Source of the DNA: JBJXGE01 sp046154185
Lineage (GTDB): Bacteria; Planctomycetota; UBA8108; UBA1146; JAJFFE01
DNA: 35,926 nt
Direction: 5' to 3'
NCBI GenBank assembly: GCA_046154185.1
Contig: JBJXGE010000031.1
Span: forward strand, 1 to 35,926
Shown: positions 15,320 to 23,799 of the stretch, piece after piece
Layout of the letters: each line of letters begins with the position of its first letter
Position numbering within the stretch: position 1 is the stretch's first letter
Made by a program: the position numbers and the translations under genes
Notes under the pieces: model-generated
Database searches by the model: none
Told to the model about the DNA's origin: nothing
What the model saw: only the letters and a program-made list of their open reading frames with translations

Positions 15320-15973
15320 CTACGGACTGCGATGCCGGACCACTTCGCCTTCGACCAGAAACACGACGTCCTCGGCGATGTTCGTGCATAAGTCGGCGAT
15401 CCGTTCGAGGTGGCGCGAGGCGGATAGGGTGTTGACGGCGCGCTCGATGCTATCCGGTTGTCGGCGCATCAGGTCTTGCAAGCCTTGGAACATATCGCGG
15501 TGGAGCACATCGATCGTCGCGTCCGCGCCCATCACTTTGCGCGCGATGTTCATGTCGACGTTAACGAGCGCATCGAGGCTGCCGCGCACCATATCGCGTA
15601 CCTTCAGCGCCATACGCCGCAAGTCGCCAGGAAACTCGATCGGCGGTTGCGAGCAAAGAAACGCCGCGCGCTCGGCAATATTGGCGGCATGGTCGCCCAT
15701 GCGCTCGAGGTCGTTATTCACTTTGAGGATCGTCACGACGAAGCGCAGGTCGCTCGCGACGGGCTGGTGCAACGCCAACACCTTGAGGCACTCTTCTTCG
15801 ATCGTCACTTCCAGCTTGTCGATTTCGTCGTCACCCGCGAGCACTTCCTCGGCCAACTCCGGACGGCGATCGACGAGCGAGGTGATTGCCTTGTTGGTCG
15901 CCTCTTCGACGAGCGAGCCGACCGTCAGAATCTCCTTCTTGAGATTCTCGAGATCCCGAACCAAGTGTTTCAT
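15320..15973 (-). CDS. phoU: Phosphate signalling regulator
   Basis: PhoU restrains PhoR and the Pst transporter when phosphate is plentiful. The 217-residue all-helical product has two repeats of the PhoU three-helix bundle. Each carries the metal-binding signature: NNDLERMGDHAANIAERA in the first repeat and SRHLERIADLCTNIAEDV in the second. Length is typical. It is the last gene of the phoB-phoR-pstSCAB-phoU block, 61 bases after pstB on the same strand. Confidence 0.95.
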   Translation of the reverse strand: MKHLVRDLENLKKEILTVGSLVEEATNKAITSLVDRRPELAEEVLAGDDEIDKLEVTIEEECLKVLALHQPVASDLRFVVTILKVNNDLERMGDHAANIAERAAFLCSQPPIEFPGDLRRMALKVRDMVRGSLDALVNVDMNIARKVMGADATIDVLHRDMFQGLQDLMRRQPDSIERAVNTLSASRHLERIADLCTNIAEDVVFLVEGEVVRHRSP

Positions 15974-16034
15974 GCCAGTCTGCTTTCCTCAAACCCAGTA
16001 GCCAGCTCGAAATTTCGGCGCATCTGGTGGCGCA

Positions 16035-16853
16035 TCAACCGAAGCGTCCAGAGACATAATCCTCGGTGCGACGCTGGGCCGGCCGCGTAAAGACTTCCTC
16101 GGTCGGGCCGAACTCGACCAGTTCGCCCATATCCATAAAGGCCGTCGCATCCGAGATGCGCGCCGCCTGCTGCATGTTGTGAGTGACAATCACGATCGTG
16201 TAGCGCTCTTTCAGCTCGAACAACAAGTCTTCGATGCGCGCGGTCGAGACCGGATCGAGCGCCGAACAGGGCTCATCCATCAGAATGACTTCCGGCTGCA
16301 TCGCCAAGGCCCGCGCGATACAGAGTCGCTGTTGCTGACCGCCCGACAGCGCAAGCGCCGACTCATTGAGCCGGTCTTTCACTTCATCCCAAAGCGCCGC
16401 GCGCGTCAGCGATTCCTCGACCAGTGTCGCGATGTCACCTTGGTAGCCGTTGATGACCGGTCCCCAACTGACGTTCTTGCCAATCGTCTTCGGAAATGGA
16501 TTCGGCTTCTGAAACACCATGCCGATATGCCGCCGCAGCTCGACGGGATCGACCGCCGCGCCATGTAAGTCGACGCCGTGGTAGAGAATTTGACCCGTTA
16601 AAGTCGCCGAAGGCACAAAGTCATTCATGCGATTGAAGCTGCGCAGCAGTGTGCTCTTGCCGCAACCGGATGGCCCGATGATAGCGGTTATGCGCCGCTC
16701 CGAGATTTTCAAGTTCACCGACTTCACCGCCGGCTTGCCGCCATAGAGTATCACGAGGTCGCGCGTCTCGATGATCGGTTGCGCACCATTGCCGCGCGCA
16801 GTCCCTTCGGATTCGCGCAGGACTTCGGGGATCAGCTGACGCAGCGTGATCAT
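16035..16853 (-). CDS. pstB: Phosphate ABC transporter ATP-binding protein
   Basis: PstB powers phosphate import through PstCA. The 272-residue product has Walker A GPSGCGKST (60-68), the Q-loop MVFQKPNPFPKTIGKNVSWG, signature LSGGQQQR, Walker B VILMDEPCSALDP and the H-loop VIVTHNMQQA. The MVFQKPNPFP...I sequence is specific to PstB. The first ~25 residues are a non-conserved extension. Its ATG overlaps the pstA stop (ATGA), indicating coupled translation. Confidence 0.97.
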   Translation of the reverse strand: MITLRQLIPEVLRESEGTARGNGAQPIIETRDLVILYGGKPAVKSVNLKISERRITAIIGPSGCGKSTLLRSFNRMNDFVPSATLTGQILYHGVDLHGAAVDPVELRRHIGMVFQKPNPFPKTIGKNVSWGPVINGYQGDIATLVEESLTRAALWDEVKDRLNESALALSGGQQQRLCIARALAMQPEVILMDEPCSALDPVSTARIEDLLFELKERYTIVIVTHNMQQAARISDATAFMDMGELVEFGPTEEVFTRPAQRRTEDYVSGRFG

Positions 16854-17770
16854 CGATGGCTCCTGTTGAAACGCTGACGAATCGCCAGTGCCGACGCGTT
16901 GAGGGTGAGCAACACGACCAGCAGCACGATGATGCCGGCGGCCGCCAATTCCTGGAATTCCGCCTGTGGCTTGCTTGTCCAGTTAAAAACTTGCATCGGC
17001 AACACGCTGAACTCGTCGCCGGGTTGGCGAGGCACAAAGTTCACGTAGGCCGGCACGCCGATCATGATCAACGGCGCCGTCTCACCGATGGCTCGAGACA
17101 CGGCGAGGATGACGCCCGTCAGAATTCCTGGCAAGCCCGACGGGAGCACGTGATGCCAGACCGTCTGCCAGCGCGTGGCGCCGAGCGCAAAGGATGCTTG
17201 ACGCAAGGACTGCGGCACCGCGCGCAGCGCTTCCCGCGCCGCGATGATGATGACCGGCAAAATCAAGAGGCTCATCGTCAAGCTGCCAGCCCAGATGCTG
17301 CGGCCAAGCTCAAACCAGCGGACAAAAACAGCCAAACCCAACAGCCCATACACGACGGACGGAACGCCGGCGAGATTGGCGATGTTGATCTGGATCAAGC
17401 GATTGAGCCGCGATGGTCGCGCGTATTCCTCGAGATAGATCGCTGACGCCACGCCGATCGGCACGGCGAACAGGACCGTGAAACAGATGAGCCAGACGGT
17501 GCCCGCGAGTCCCGCAATGATCCCTGCCTCCGCGGCACGTCGGCTCGGCAAGCTGGTCAGGAACTGCCAATCCAGCCAACGCGCGCCTTCGCTGCCGATG
17601 TGCCAGAGCAGCAAGCACAAAAGCCCAACACTCACGCCGGTCATGCCGATGCAGAAGCCACGAAAAGCACGGGAATAAACCCGGCGCCGCGCCAGCGTCT
17701 CGCGATGCGCCGCAAACGCCGGAAGCGGTGGCGGACTTGGATCGAGGTAGCGCGACGCGACGGGGATCAT
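16850..17770 (-). CDS. pstA: Phosphate ABC transporter permease PstA
   Basis: The 306-residue product has six predicted membrane helices and the BPD permease core: a long N-terminal tail, GLAGTVWLICFTVLFAVPIG, AIYLEEYA, NLAGVPSVVYGLLGL, the EAA loop REALRAVPQSLRQASFALGA, ILAVSRAIGETAPL and FVPRQPGDEFSVLP. The EAA loop contacts PstB. The start is ATG 17770, overlapping the pstC stop by four bases. The open frame upstream of it lies over pstC in another frame and is not part of the protein. Confidence 0.95.
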   Translation of the reverse strand: MIPVASRYLDPSPPPLPAFAAHRETLARRRVYSRAFRGFCIGMTGVSVGLLCLLLWHIGSEGARWLDWQFLTSLPSRRAAEAGIIAGLAGTVWLICFTVLFAVPIGVASAIYLEEYARPSRLNRLIQINIANLAGVPSVVYGLLGLAVFVRWFELGRSIWAGSLTMSLLILPVIIIAAREALRAVPQSLRQASFALGATRWQTVWHHVLPSGLPGILTGVILAVSRAIGETAPLIMIGVPAYVNFVPRQPGDEFSVLPMQVFNWTSKPQAEFQELAAAGIIVLLVVLLTLNASALAIRQRFNRSHR

Positions 17771-18681
17771 TCGTAAATCTCTCGAAAACGCCGCAGAATT
17801 CGCTCGGCCAACAGATTGATGGCAAGCGTGATCACGAACAAGAGTCCGCCCACCGCGAAGATCGTCCGGTAGCTGGTCGATCCAAACTCGAGATCCCCCA
17901 TGCTGATCGACGCCATGTACGCCGTCATGGTCTGAATGCTCTCGCGAAAGTCGAGCGTCAAGCGCGGCGTCGCGCCGGCCGCCATCGCCACCGCCATGGT
18001 CTCGCCGATTGCGCGTGAAATCGCCAGCACGAATGACGCGATGACTCCCGACAGCGCCGCCGGCAATACGACGCGCAGCGAAACCTCCATCGGCGTCGCG
18101 CCGAGCGCGAATGCGGCTTGGCGAAGCGAACTTGGCACCGCCCGCAGCGCGTCGTCGCACAACGACGCGACCGTCGGCAAGATCATGATGCCGACCACGA
18201 TCGAAGCGCTCAGCGCGTTGTAGATTTCCACACTGCCATGCAACCACTGGAGAAACGGCGTCACCATGGTCAACGCGAAATAGCCGTACACCACGGTTGG
18301 GATTCCAGCCAACAATTCCAAGGTCGGCTTCAAAATGCCGCGCGCGCGCGCGGAAGCGTATTCGCTCAAATAGATGGCCGAAGTGAGGCCGATCGGAATG
18401 GCGATCAAACTCGCGCCGATGACGACTAAGAATGTCCCGCAGATGAGCGGCAAGACCCCAAAGGACTCCGGCGCAAACTGCGGCTGCCAGACCGTGCCAA
18501 ACAAGAATTCAAGCGGTGACACTTCGAGAAAGAACGGCCACGCTTCGCTCGCCAACACCGTCACGACGCTGAGCGTCGTCAGCACGGACACCAAAGCGCA
18601 CAGAAACAGCAGCACTTTCACGACGGCTTCGCGAAACTGCCGGCGACTGTTGGACGCGAGTTGTAACTGCAGACTCGTCAT
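17767..18681 (-). CDS. pstC: Phosphate ABC transporter permease PstC
   Basis: The 304-residue product has six membrane helices, with FGVLPLICGTFLVVIGASLI, AIYLSEYA, LLAGIPTVVYGYFAL, the EAA loop DDALRAVPSSLRQAAFALGA and ISRAIGETMAVAMAAG. PstC and PstA form the membrane channel of the phosphate importer. ATG 18681 is chosen because GAGGA lies five bases upstream; an in-frame GTG at 18696 is the alternative. It starts 64 bases after pstS and overlaps pstA. Confidence 0.95.
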   Translation of the reverse strand: MTSLQLQLASNSRRQFREAVVKVLLFLCALVSVLTTLSVVTVLASEAWPFFLEVSPLEFLFGTVWQPQFAPESFGVLPLICGTFLVVIGASLIAIPIGLTSAIYLSEYASARARGILKPTLELLAGIPTVVYGYFALTMVTPFLQWLHGSVEIYNALSASIVVGIMILPTVASLCDDALRAVPSSLRQAAFALGATPMEVSLRVVLPAALSGVIASFVLAISRAIGETMAVAMAAGATPRLTLDFRESIQTMTAYMASISMGDLEFGSTSYRTIFAVGGLLFVITLAINLLAERILRRFREIYE

Positions 18682-18745
18682 CGCATCCTCGATCACAACT
18701 CGGTCTACCGGCAGTCTCGCGCAACGCGCGACGTAAGGGGCCGCG

Positions 18746-19816
18746 CTACGGTTGACCGTAAATTTGCTCGAGCGTCTTGCCTTTGGTGTCGCGCCCGAGG
18801 TACGCCGAACCAGCCACGTCTTTCGTGAGCCGCTCCATTGCCAACGCGTAGACTTTGTCGGGCAACGGCACGTAACCGACTTCCTTCGCCAAATTCGCGG
18901 CGTGCGTCAAGTAAAACTTGGTGAACTCGCGCACTTCCGGGCGCTTGAGCGCCGCCGTGCTCACGTAGATGAAGAGCGGCCTCGAGAGCGGACTATACGT
19001 GCCGTCGTTGATGGTCTTGACGCTCGGCAGGACCGCGGCCGCGCCTTCGCCGACCGCTAGAGCCTTGAGTTTCGCCTGATTCTCTTGGTAATACGCAAAG
19101 CCGAAATAGCCGAGCGCGTTCAGTTCGCCTTCGACGCCTTTGACCAATACGTTGTCGTCTTCGCTTTGCGTGTAGTCGCCGCGACTCGCGCCGGTCTTGC
19201 CGTTGATGACTTCCGTGAAGTAATCAAAAGTGCCCGACGCAGTGCCCGGTCCAAAGAGCTTGATCGGCGCGCTCGGCCAACCAGCCCGCAGATCGCTCCA
19301 CTTCATCACTTTGCTACCGGGCTCCCAAAGTTTTTTGAGTTCGGCGAGCGTGATGTCGCTCGCAAAAGTGTTCTTCGGATTCACCACGATGCTGAGGCCG
19401 TCGAACGCAACGGGCAACTCGACGAATTCAATTCCTCTTTCTTTTGCGGTCTTCGCTTCGCCCTCCTTGATCGGACGCGATGCGTCGGAGATATCAATTT
19501 CGCCAATGGTGAATTTCTTGAAACCGCCGCCGGTCCCAGACAGGCCGACCGCGACGCGCACGCCAGGATGAAGTTTGCTGAACTCTTCGGCGACGGCTTC
19601 CGAGATCGGAAACAACGTGCTGGACCCGTCGATGTTGATCGCGCCTTTTAGTTTCGGCGCTTTGGCCGGCGACGGCTCCTGCGATTGCTCGCCGCGGGCG
19701 AGCGCCGAGCGATCATCTTGCGCTGAGGCGCTGAGCGCGGTGGCCACGACTAGAAACAGACACAAACAGTAAAGCACTCGACTCAATTTTTCGTGCTTCG
19801 CAAATCGACAATGCAT
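18746..19816 (-). CDS. pstS: Periplasmic phosphate-binding protein
   Basis: The 356-residue product begins with a basic N-terminus and a hydrophobic core (LYCLCLFLVVATALSA), then cleavage near SAQ. The phosphate site is clear: DGSSTLFPISEAVAEEF, GLSGTGGGFKKF, ISDASRPIK, and FGPGTASGTFDYFTE. These Ser, Gly, Asp and Thr residues bind phosphate in PstS. The mature chain carries a short linker rich in Ala, Pro and Lys before the domain. GAGGAGGGAG lies just upstream of the ATG. A 148-base gap separates it from phoR. It is the first of the transport genes, as usual. Confidence 0.95.
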   Translation of the reverse strand: MHCRFAKHEKLSRVLYCLCLFLVVATALSASAQDDRSALARGEQSQEPSPAKAPKLKGAINIDGSSTLFPISEAVAEEFSKLHPGVRVAVGLSGTGGGFKKFTIGEIDISDASRPIKEGEAKTAKERGIEFVELPVAFDGLSIVVNPKNTFASDITLAELKKLWEPGSKVMKWSDLRAGWPSAPIKLFGPGTASGTFDYFTEVINGKTGASRGDYTQSEDDNVLVKGVEGELNALGYFGFAYYQENQAKLKALAVGEGAAAVLPSVKTINDGTYSPLSRPLFIYVSTAALKRPEVREFTKFYLTHAANLAKEVGYVPLPDKVYALAMERLTKDVAGSAYLGRDTKGKTLEQIYGQP

Positions 19817-19964
19817 TCGACTACTCCCTCCTCGATGGTTTGCGTCCGCCGTGCTGAGTTACTGTCACGCACGCTCGGCTTACATTTCGGGAGAGATCCT
19901 GTCCGACATTTATGAAGACTCGTTAAAGATCTGCAACTGCGGTAGTTGGCCGTCTTTCTCGGTC

Positions 19965-21329
19965 CTAAGAACTCGCGTTCGGCAGCCGCACCGTGAAGGT
20001 GCTGCCCCGCCCCACTTCGCTTTCGAGCGACACGTCGCCGCCATGCAGCAAGCTCACGTGTTTCACGATCGCGAGCCCGAGTCCGGTCCCACCAAGCTCC
20101 CGCGAGCGCGCTTTATCGACGCGATAAAAGCGCTCGAACACTCGGTCCTGGTGCTTGGGCTCGATGCCGATTCCGGTATCACGCACCGCGATCTGCACGT
20201 GAGCGCCGTCCGCTCTGAGCTGTAGCCAAACTTGTCCGCCCTCGGGCGTGTACTTGAGCGCGTTGTCGAGCAGGTTCGTCACGACTTGCCGTAGCGCTTC
20301 GGCGTCGCCGCGTACGCGAATGGGAGTGTCGGAGATTTCCCGCGTCAGTGTGATTCCGCGCGCCTCCGCTGTGCCGGTCAGCGCATTGAGAGACTCGACG
20401 ACTGGAGAACGCAGATCGAGCGGCTGCAGATCGAGCGCCGCCTCACCGGACTCCATGCGTGCGAGCGTCAACAAGTCACTGACCAGCGCCGAGAGTCGCA
20501 GCGCCTGCTCGCAAATCTTGCGCGTGAAGCGCTCGCGCGTCTCCGTCGACATTTGCGGGTCATCCAAAATCGTTTCGGCCATCGCCCGAACCGCCGCGAT
20601 CGGCGTCTTCAACTCATGCGAAACATTGGCGACGAAATCCCGGCGCATGTTTTCCAATTGGCGCAGCTCGGAGACGTCATGGAGCACAGCCAGCGCGCCG
20701 ACCGGCTTCGCGCCGCCCACACGCAACACACTCGAAACCAACTCGACGCTGCGTTCACGCGGCGGCCCCAAGACGCGCAGTTCGGCGCTCACTTCCTGAC
20801 CCGTACGCAGAGTCGCGGTCAACGCCGCGACGACCTCGCGCAGCCGCGTCACTTCCCAGATCGGCCGACCCACGACGTCTTGCCCGGTGTTGAGAATCTT
20901 CGCCGCCGCCGCGTTGATGTGAATCACGCGCTCATTCAAATCGACGGCGAGAACCCCCTCGATCATGCCGGCCAACACCGTGAGCAACTTGCTGCGCTCG
21001 CCGCTGATGATCTCCATCCGATCTTCGAGCTGATCGGCCATCGCATTGAAAGCGTGGCAGAGCCGACCGACTTCGTCGGACGAGCGCACGACGACGCGCT
21101 GACGCGTGTCACCGCCGGCGATGTTGCGCGCCACTTGCGTCATCGCGATGAGCGGCGCCGCGAAGCGACGAGTAACCCAGTAACACGGCAGTACCGCTAA
21201 CAGCAACGCGCTCAGGGCGGCGAGACTCGCGGAATAATTCCCGACGGCGAGCCGATCCGTGACAATGACGGTAACGATGACCAACACAGCGACGCTCAAA
21301 TAGAGCTGCCAAAACAACCGCATGCGCAC
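19965..21329 (-). CDS. phoR: Phosphate-regulon sensor histidine kinase
   Basis: The 454-residue product has two N-terminal membrane helices (LYLSVAVLVIVTVIVT and LAALSALLLAVLPCYWV) with only a short loop between, then a HAMP (LIAMTQVARNIAGGD), a PAS domain (GVLAVDLNERVIHINAAAAK), and the HisKA dimerisation domain with His238 in FVANVSHELKTP. The ATPase follows: N-box NLLDNALKYTPEGG, DTGIGI, FERFYRVD and GGTGLGLAIVKH. This order is that of PhoR. Starts at GTG 21329 or ATG 21323 are both possible; AAGGT suits the GTG. It lies 110 bases after phoB. Confidence 0.92.
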   Translation of the reverse strand: MRMRLFWQLYLSVAVLVIVTVIVTDRLAVGNYSASLAALSALLLAVLPCYWVTRRFAAPLIAMTQVARNIAGGDTRQRVVVRSSDEVGRLCHAFNAMADQLEDRMEIISGERSKLLTVLAGMIEGVLAVDLNERVIHINAAAAKILNTGQDVVGRPIWEVTRLREVVAALTATLRTGQEVSAELRVLGPPRERSVELVSSVLRVGGAKPVGALAVLHDVSELRQLENMRRDFVANVSHELKTPIAAVRAMAETILDDPQMSTETRERFTRKICEQALRLSALVSDLLTLARMESGEAALDLQPLDLRSPVVESLNALTGTAEARGITLTREISDTPIRVRGDAEALRQVVTNLLDNALKYTPEGGQVWLQLRADGAHVQIAVRDTGIGIEPKHQDRVFERFYRVDKARSRELGGTGLGLAIVKHVSLLHGGDVSLESEVGRGSTFTVRLPNASS

Positions 21330-21439
21330 GAAATCGCACCTTGCAAAAGAACCGAACTCAGGCCAGTAGACGCGCGCACGGAGTATATGTCCGGAGCGAG
21401 CCGGTCGCGAGGCCGCGCGGCAGACACGGCCCGACTGGC

Positions 21440-22141
21440 TCAGCGCTCGAGTGAATCCATGAACCGATACCCGACGCCGCGGATGGTCTCGATCAGATCC
21501 CGTCGCTCGCCGAGCTTCTTGCGAATAGCCCGGACGTGCACATCGATATTTCGATCGACCACAAAAGCGTCTTCCCCGATCACGCGGCTGAGCAAGTGGT
21601 CGCGCGTAAAAACGCGTCCGGGGTGCGAAGCCACGAAGTGCAGCAAGCGAAACTCGGTCGCCGTCAGTGCAACGGGCTCGCCATCTACGCGCACTTCGTG
21701 ACGAGTGGAATCGATGAGCAAGCCATGCGCCTCAATGCGCTCGCGCGGCCCGCGATCTTCTTTCACCTGTCCGCGGCGCAGCACGGCGCGCACACGCGCG
21801 ATGAGCTCCTTCGGACTGAACGGCTTCGTCACATAGTCGTCCGCACCGAGGCCGAGGCCGAGCACGACATCGCTCTCCTCACCCTTGGCCGTCACCATGA
21901 TCACGGGAATGGGTTTCGTGGCGGAGTCTGCTTTCAGGCGCCGGCACACTTCGATGCCGTCGAGACGCGGCAGCATGAGGTCGAGCAACACGAGATCCGG
22001 GGTCTCACGTCGTATGAGCGCCAACCCCGATTCCCCGTCGGCCGCGTCGAGCACGCGATAGCCTTCGCGCTCGAGGTTGTATTGGATGACCTCGCGCAGA
22101 TCGGATTCATCTTCAATGACCGCGATTTGCTGTTTCTTCAT
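21440..22141 (-). CDS. phoB: Phosphate-regulon response regulator
   Basis: The 233-residue product is an OmpR/PhoB-family regulator. The receiver has IEDESD, phospho-acceptor Asp54 in LVLLDLMLP, Thr84 and Lys106 (VTKPFSP). The winged-helix DNA-binding domain has LTATEFRLLHFVASHPGRVF, the loop DRNIDVHVRAIRKKLG and a final IRGVGYRF. It is phosphorylated by PhoR and activates the pst genes. ATG 22141 is chosen from family length; a longer form from ATG 22249 would add 36 residues of low-complexity sequence. It opens the Pho block and diverges from the arfB-like gene. Confidence 0.93.
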   Translation of the reverse strand: MKKQQIAVIEDESDLREVIQYNLEREGYRVLDAADGESGLALIRRETPDLVLLDLMLPRLDGIEVCRRLKADSATKPIPVIMVTAKGEESDVVLGLGLGADDYVTKPFSPKELIARVRAVLRRGQVKEDRGPRERIEAHGLLIDSTRHEVRVDGEPVALTATEFRLLHFVASHPGRVFTRDHLLSRVIGEDAFVVDRNIDVHVRAIRKKLGERRDLIETIRGVGYRFMDSLER

Positions 22142-22372
22142 GTCTGCGCTGCGCGCCGCATTCTTCGGGAGAGTCGCATCGAGTCGCGACGACGAAACGG
22201 TCTCGGGCTGCGTGCGCGCATTGTAGTGAGTCGGGGGGCCTTTGGTCATGGGTGGGAGCGTAGCCCGCCTATGTGAAGATTTGGTGAAAAACAGCGGGTG
22301 AAATGAGGAAGGAAACCCGCCTCAGAACTCGGAAGCTAGTCGACTCGCGAGTCTCCGAGTAGGCTGCCCGCG

Positions 22373-22858
22373 ATGACCGGCCGAACTCCACCACCCTCCA
22401 CCGATCCATCCGCCGCACCCGCCTTGCCGCCGCGCGGCTTCGAGTGGCGCCCGGGTCGTTCGATCCCATGGGAAGAACTGCGCTTCGAGCAAGACGCGGC
22501 GGGCGGACCGGGCGGACAGCACGCGAATAAAACCGCCAGTCGCGCGACGTTAGTCTGGCATCCGGCTTCGACGACGGCGTTTCGCGGCGTCGAAAAAGAC
22601 CGAGTGCTCACCGCGCTTGCCGCGCAGCTCACGCGCGCCGGCCTCCTGCGACTGCGGTCGCGCAGCGAACGCAGCGTCAAAAGCAACAAGGCCGATTGTC
22701 TCGAGCACCTGCGCCAACTCTTGGCAGCTGCGCTCAAACCGCGGCGACCGCGCGTCGCAACGCGCCCCACGAGCGGTTCGAAGACGCGCCGTCACGCGGA
22801 GAAAAAGCGGCACGCGCAGATCAAGCAGAACCGTCGATCGGCGTCGGACCTCGACTAA
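22373..22858 (+). CDS. arfB: ArfB/YaeJ-like ribosome rescue hydrolase
   Basis: The 161-residue product has the release-factor-like domain with GGPGGQHANKT, whose GGQ (47-49) hydrolyses peptidyl-tRNA, and a Lys/Arg-rich C-terminal tail (RHAEKKRHAQIKQNRR) that in ArfB enters the empty mRNA channel of stalled ribosomes. There is no codon-recognition domain, as expected for this class. An N-terminal Pro/Ser/Ala-rich extension is present. The TAA at 22856-22858 overlaps the converging GluQ-RS-like TAG by two bases, so the two ends are fused on opposite strands. Confidence 0.88.
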   Translation: MTGRTPPPSTDPSAAPALPPRGFEWRPGRSIPWEELRFEQDAAGGPGGQHANKTASRATLVWHPASTTAFRGVEKDRVLTALAAQLTRAGLLRLRSRSERSVKSNKADCLEHLRQLLAAALKPRRPRVATRPTSGSKTRRHAEKKRHAQIKQNRRSASDLD

Positions 22859-23799
22859 ACACCGCGTGCTAACCAGCGATCTTGCTCCGCGGTAAATACG
22901 ATCGGCTCGGAACTCAGTTGTTTGATGTCAAAGCGGCGCAGAAACTCTGTCGCGTCCATCTCCTCGGCCGAACCGCAAAGTCCACACCACGCTGCGAGGA
23001 GCCCGATCACGCGCTCCGCACTCGCGCCGCGCGCTCGATACGTCGCGAGGCGACTATCGCCGTGGCGCTTCGCGAGTCGCTTCCCATCGTTGCCGACGAC
23101 GAGCGGCACGTGCCACCAGTTCGGCGCCCGCCAGCCGAGCGCCGCGTAAATCAACTGCTGACGCGCCGCCGACGGCAGCAAGTCCGCGCCGCGCACGACG
23201 TCCGTCACGCCTTGTCGTGCATCGTCGACGACAACCGCGAGTTGATAGGCCGGCACGCCGCGCCGCGTCCACACCACGAAATCACCGACTTCGCGCGCGG
23301 GAGAGAAGCGCACGTGGCCGCAGAATTCATCGCGCACGTCGATATCGCCGTCGACGACCGCCAACCGATAGTTCACGTCGAGATTCGCAATCGAATGCGG
23401 CCACGGCGCGGGCGGCCGCAGTGCGCTCGGAAACCGCACTTCGTGTTCACCGAAGTGCGGCGCCGACACCGACGCTTCGATTTCGCCGCGCGTCGTCGTC
23501 GACGGATAGACGAGGCCCGCGTGGGCGAGCGCAGCGAGCGCGGCGTGATACGGCGCGAGATCGTGCGACTGCACGAGCACATCACCATCGTAGGTGATAC
23601 CCAACCAGGCGAGCGTGTCGAGCACGCTCGCGGCCGACTCGGGCTTCACCCGTGGGCCATCGAGATCCTCCATGCGCAGGAGAAGTCGCCACCCGCGTTG
23701 GCGCGCGAGCGCCCAATTGATCAAGAACGTGCGCGCGTTGCCGAGATGCAGCGCACCGGTCGGCGAGGGCGCGAGGCGAGAAGTCGGCGTTTCGCTCAT
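22855..23799 (-). CDS. gluQ: GluQ-RS-like glutamyl transferase lacking the zinc cysteines
   Basis: GluQ-RS charges the queuosine of tRNA-Asp with glutamate using a stand-alone synthetase catalytic core. The 314-residue product has the HIGH-type motif APSPTGALHLGNART, MEDLDGPR, the discriminating ADLLPSAARQ and a KMSKS-like KRLAKRH. There is no anticodon-binding domain, matching the length of the family. The zinc site (CTC...Y...C in E. coli) is replaced: YPSTTTRGEI and RFPSALR have no cysteine. ATG 23799 overlaps the upstream gene's stop by four bases. It is the last gene of the D-amino-acid block; whether it still acts on tRNA-Asp is unknown. Confidence 0.85.
   Translation of the reverse strand: MSETPTSRLAPSPTGALHLGNARTFLINWALARQRGWRLLLRMEDLDGPRVKPESAASVLDTLAWLGITYDGDVLVQSHDLAPYHAALAALAHAGLVYPSTTTRGEIEASVSAPHFGEHEVRFPSALRPPAPWPHSIANLDVNYRLAVVDGDIDVRDEFCGHVRFSPAREVGDFVVWTRRGVPAYQLAVVVDDARQGVTDVVRGADLLPSAARQQLIYAALGWRAPNWWHVPLVVGNDGKRLAKRHGDSRLATYRARGASAERVIGLLAAWCGLCGSAEEMDATEFLRRFDIKQLSSEPIVFTAEQDRWLARGV

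Noticed and set aside
19899..19920. PHO-box-like sequence upstream of pstS
   Set aside because: On the minus strand CTTCATAAATGTC resembles half a PHO box, but the second direct repeat and the 11-base spacing are missing.
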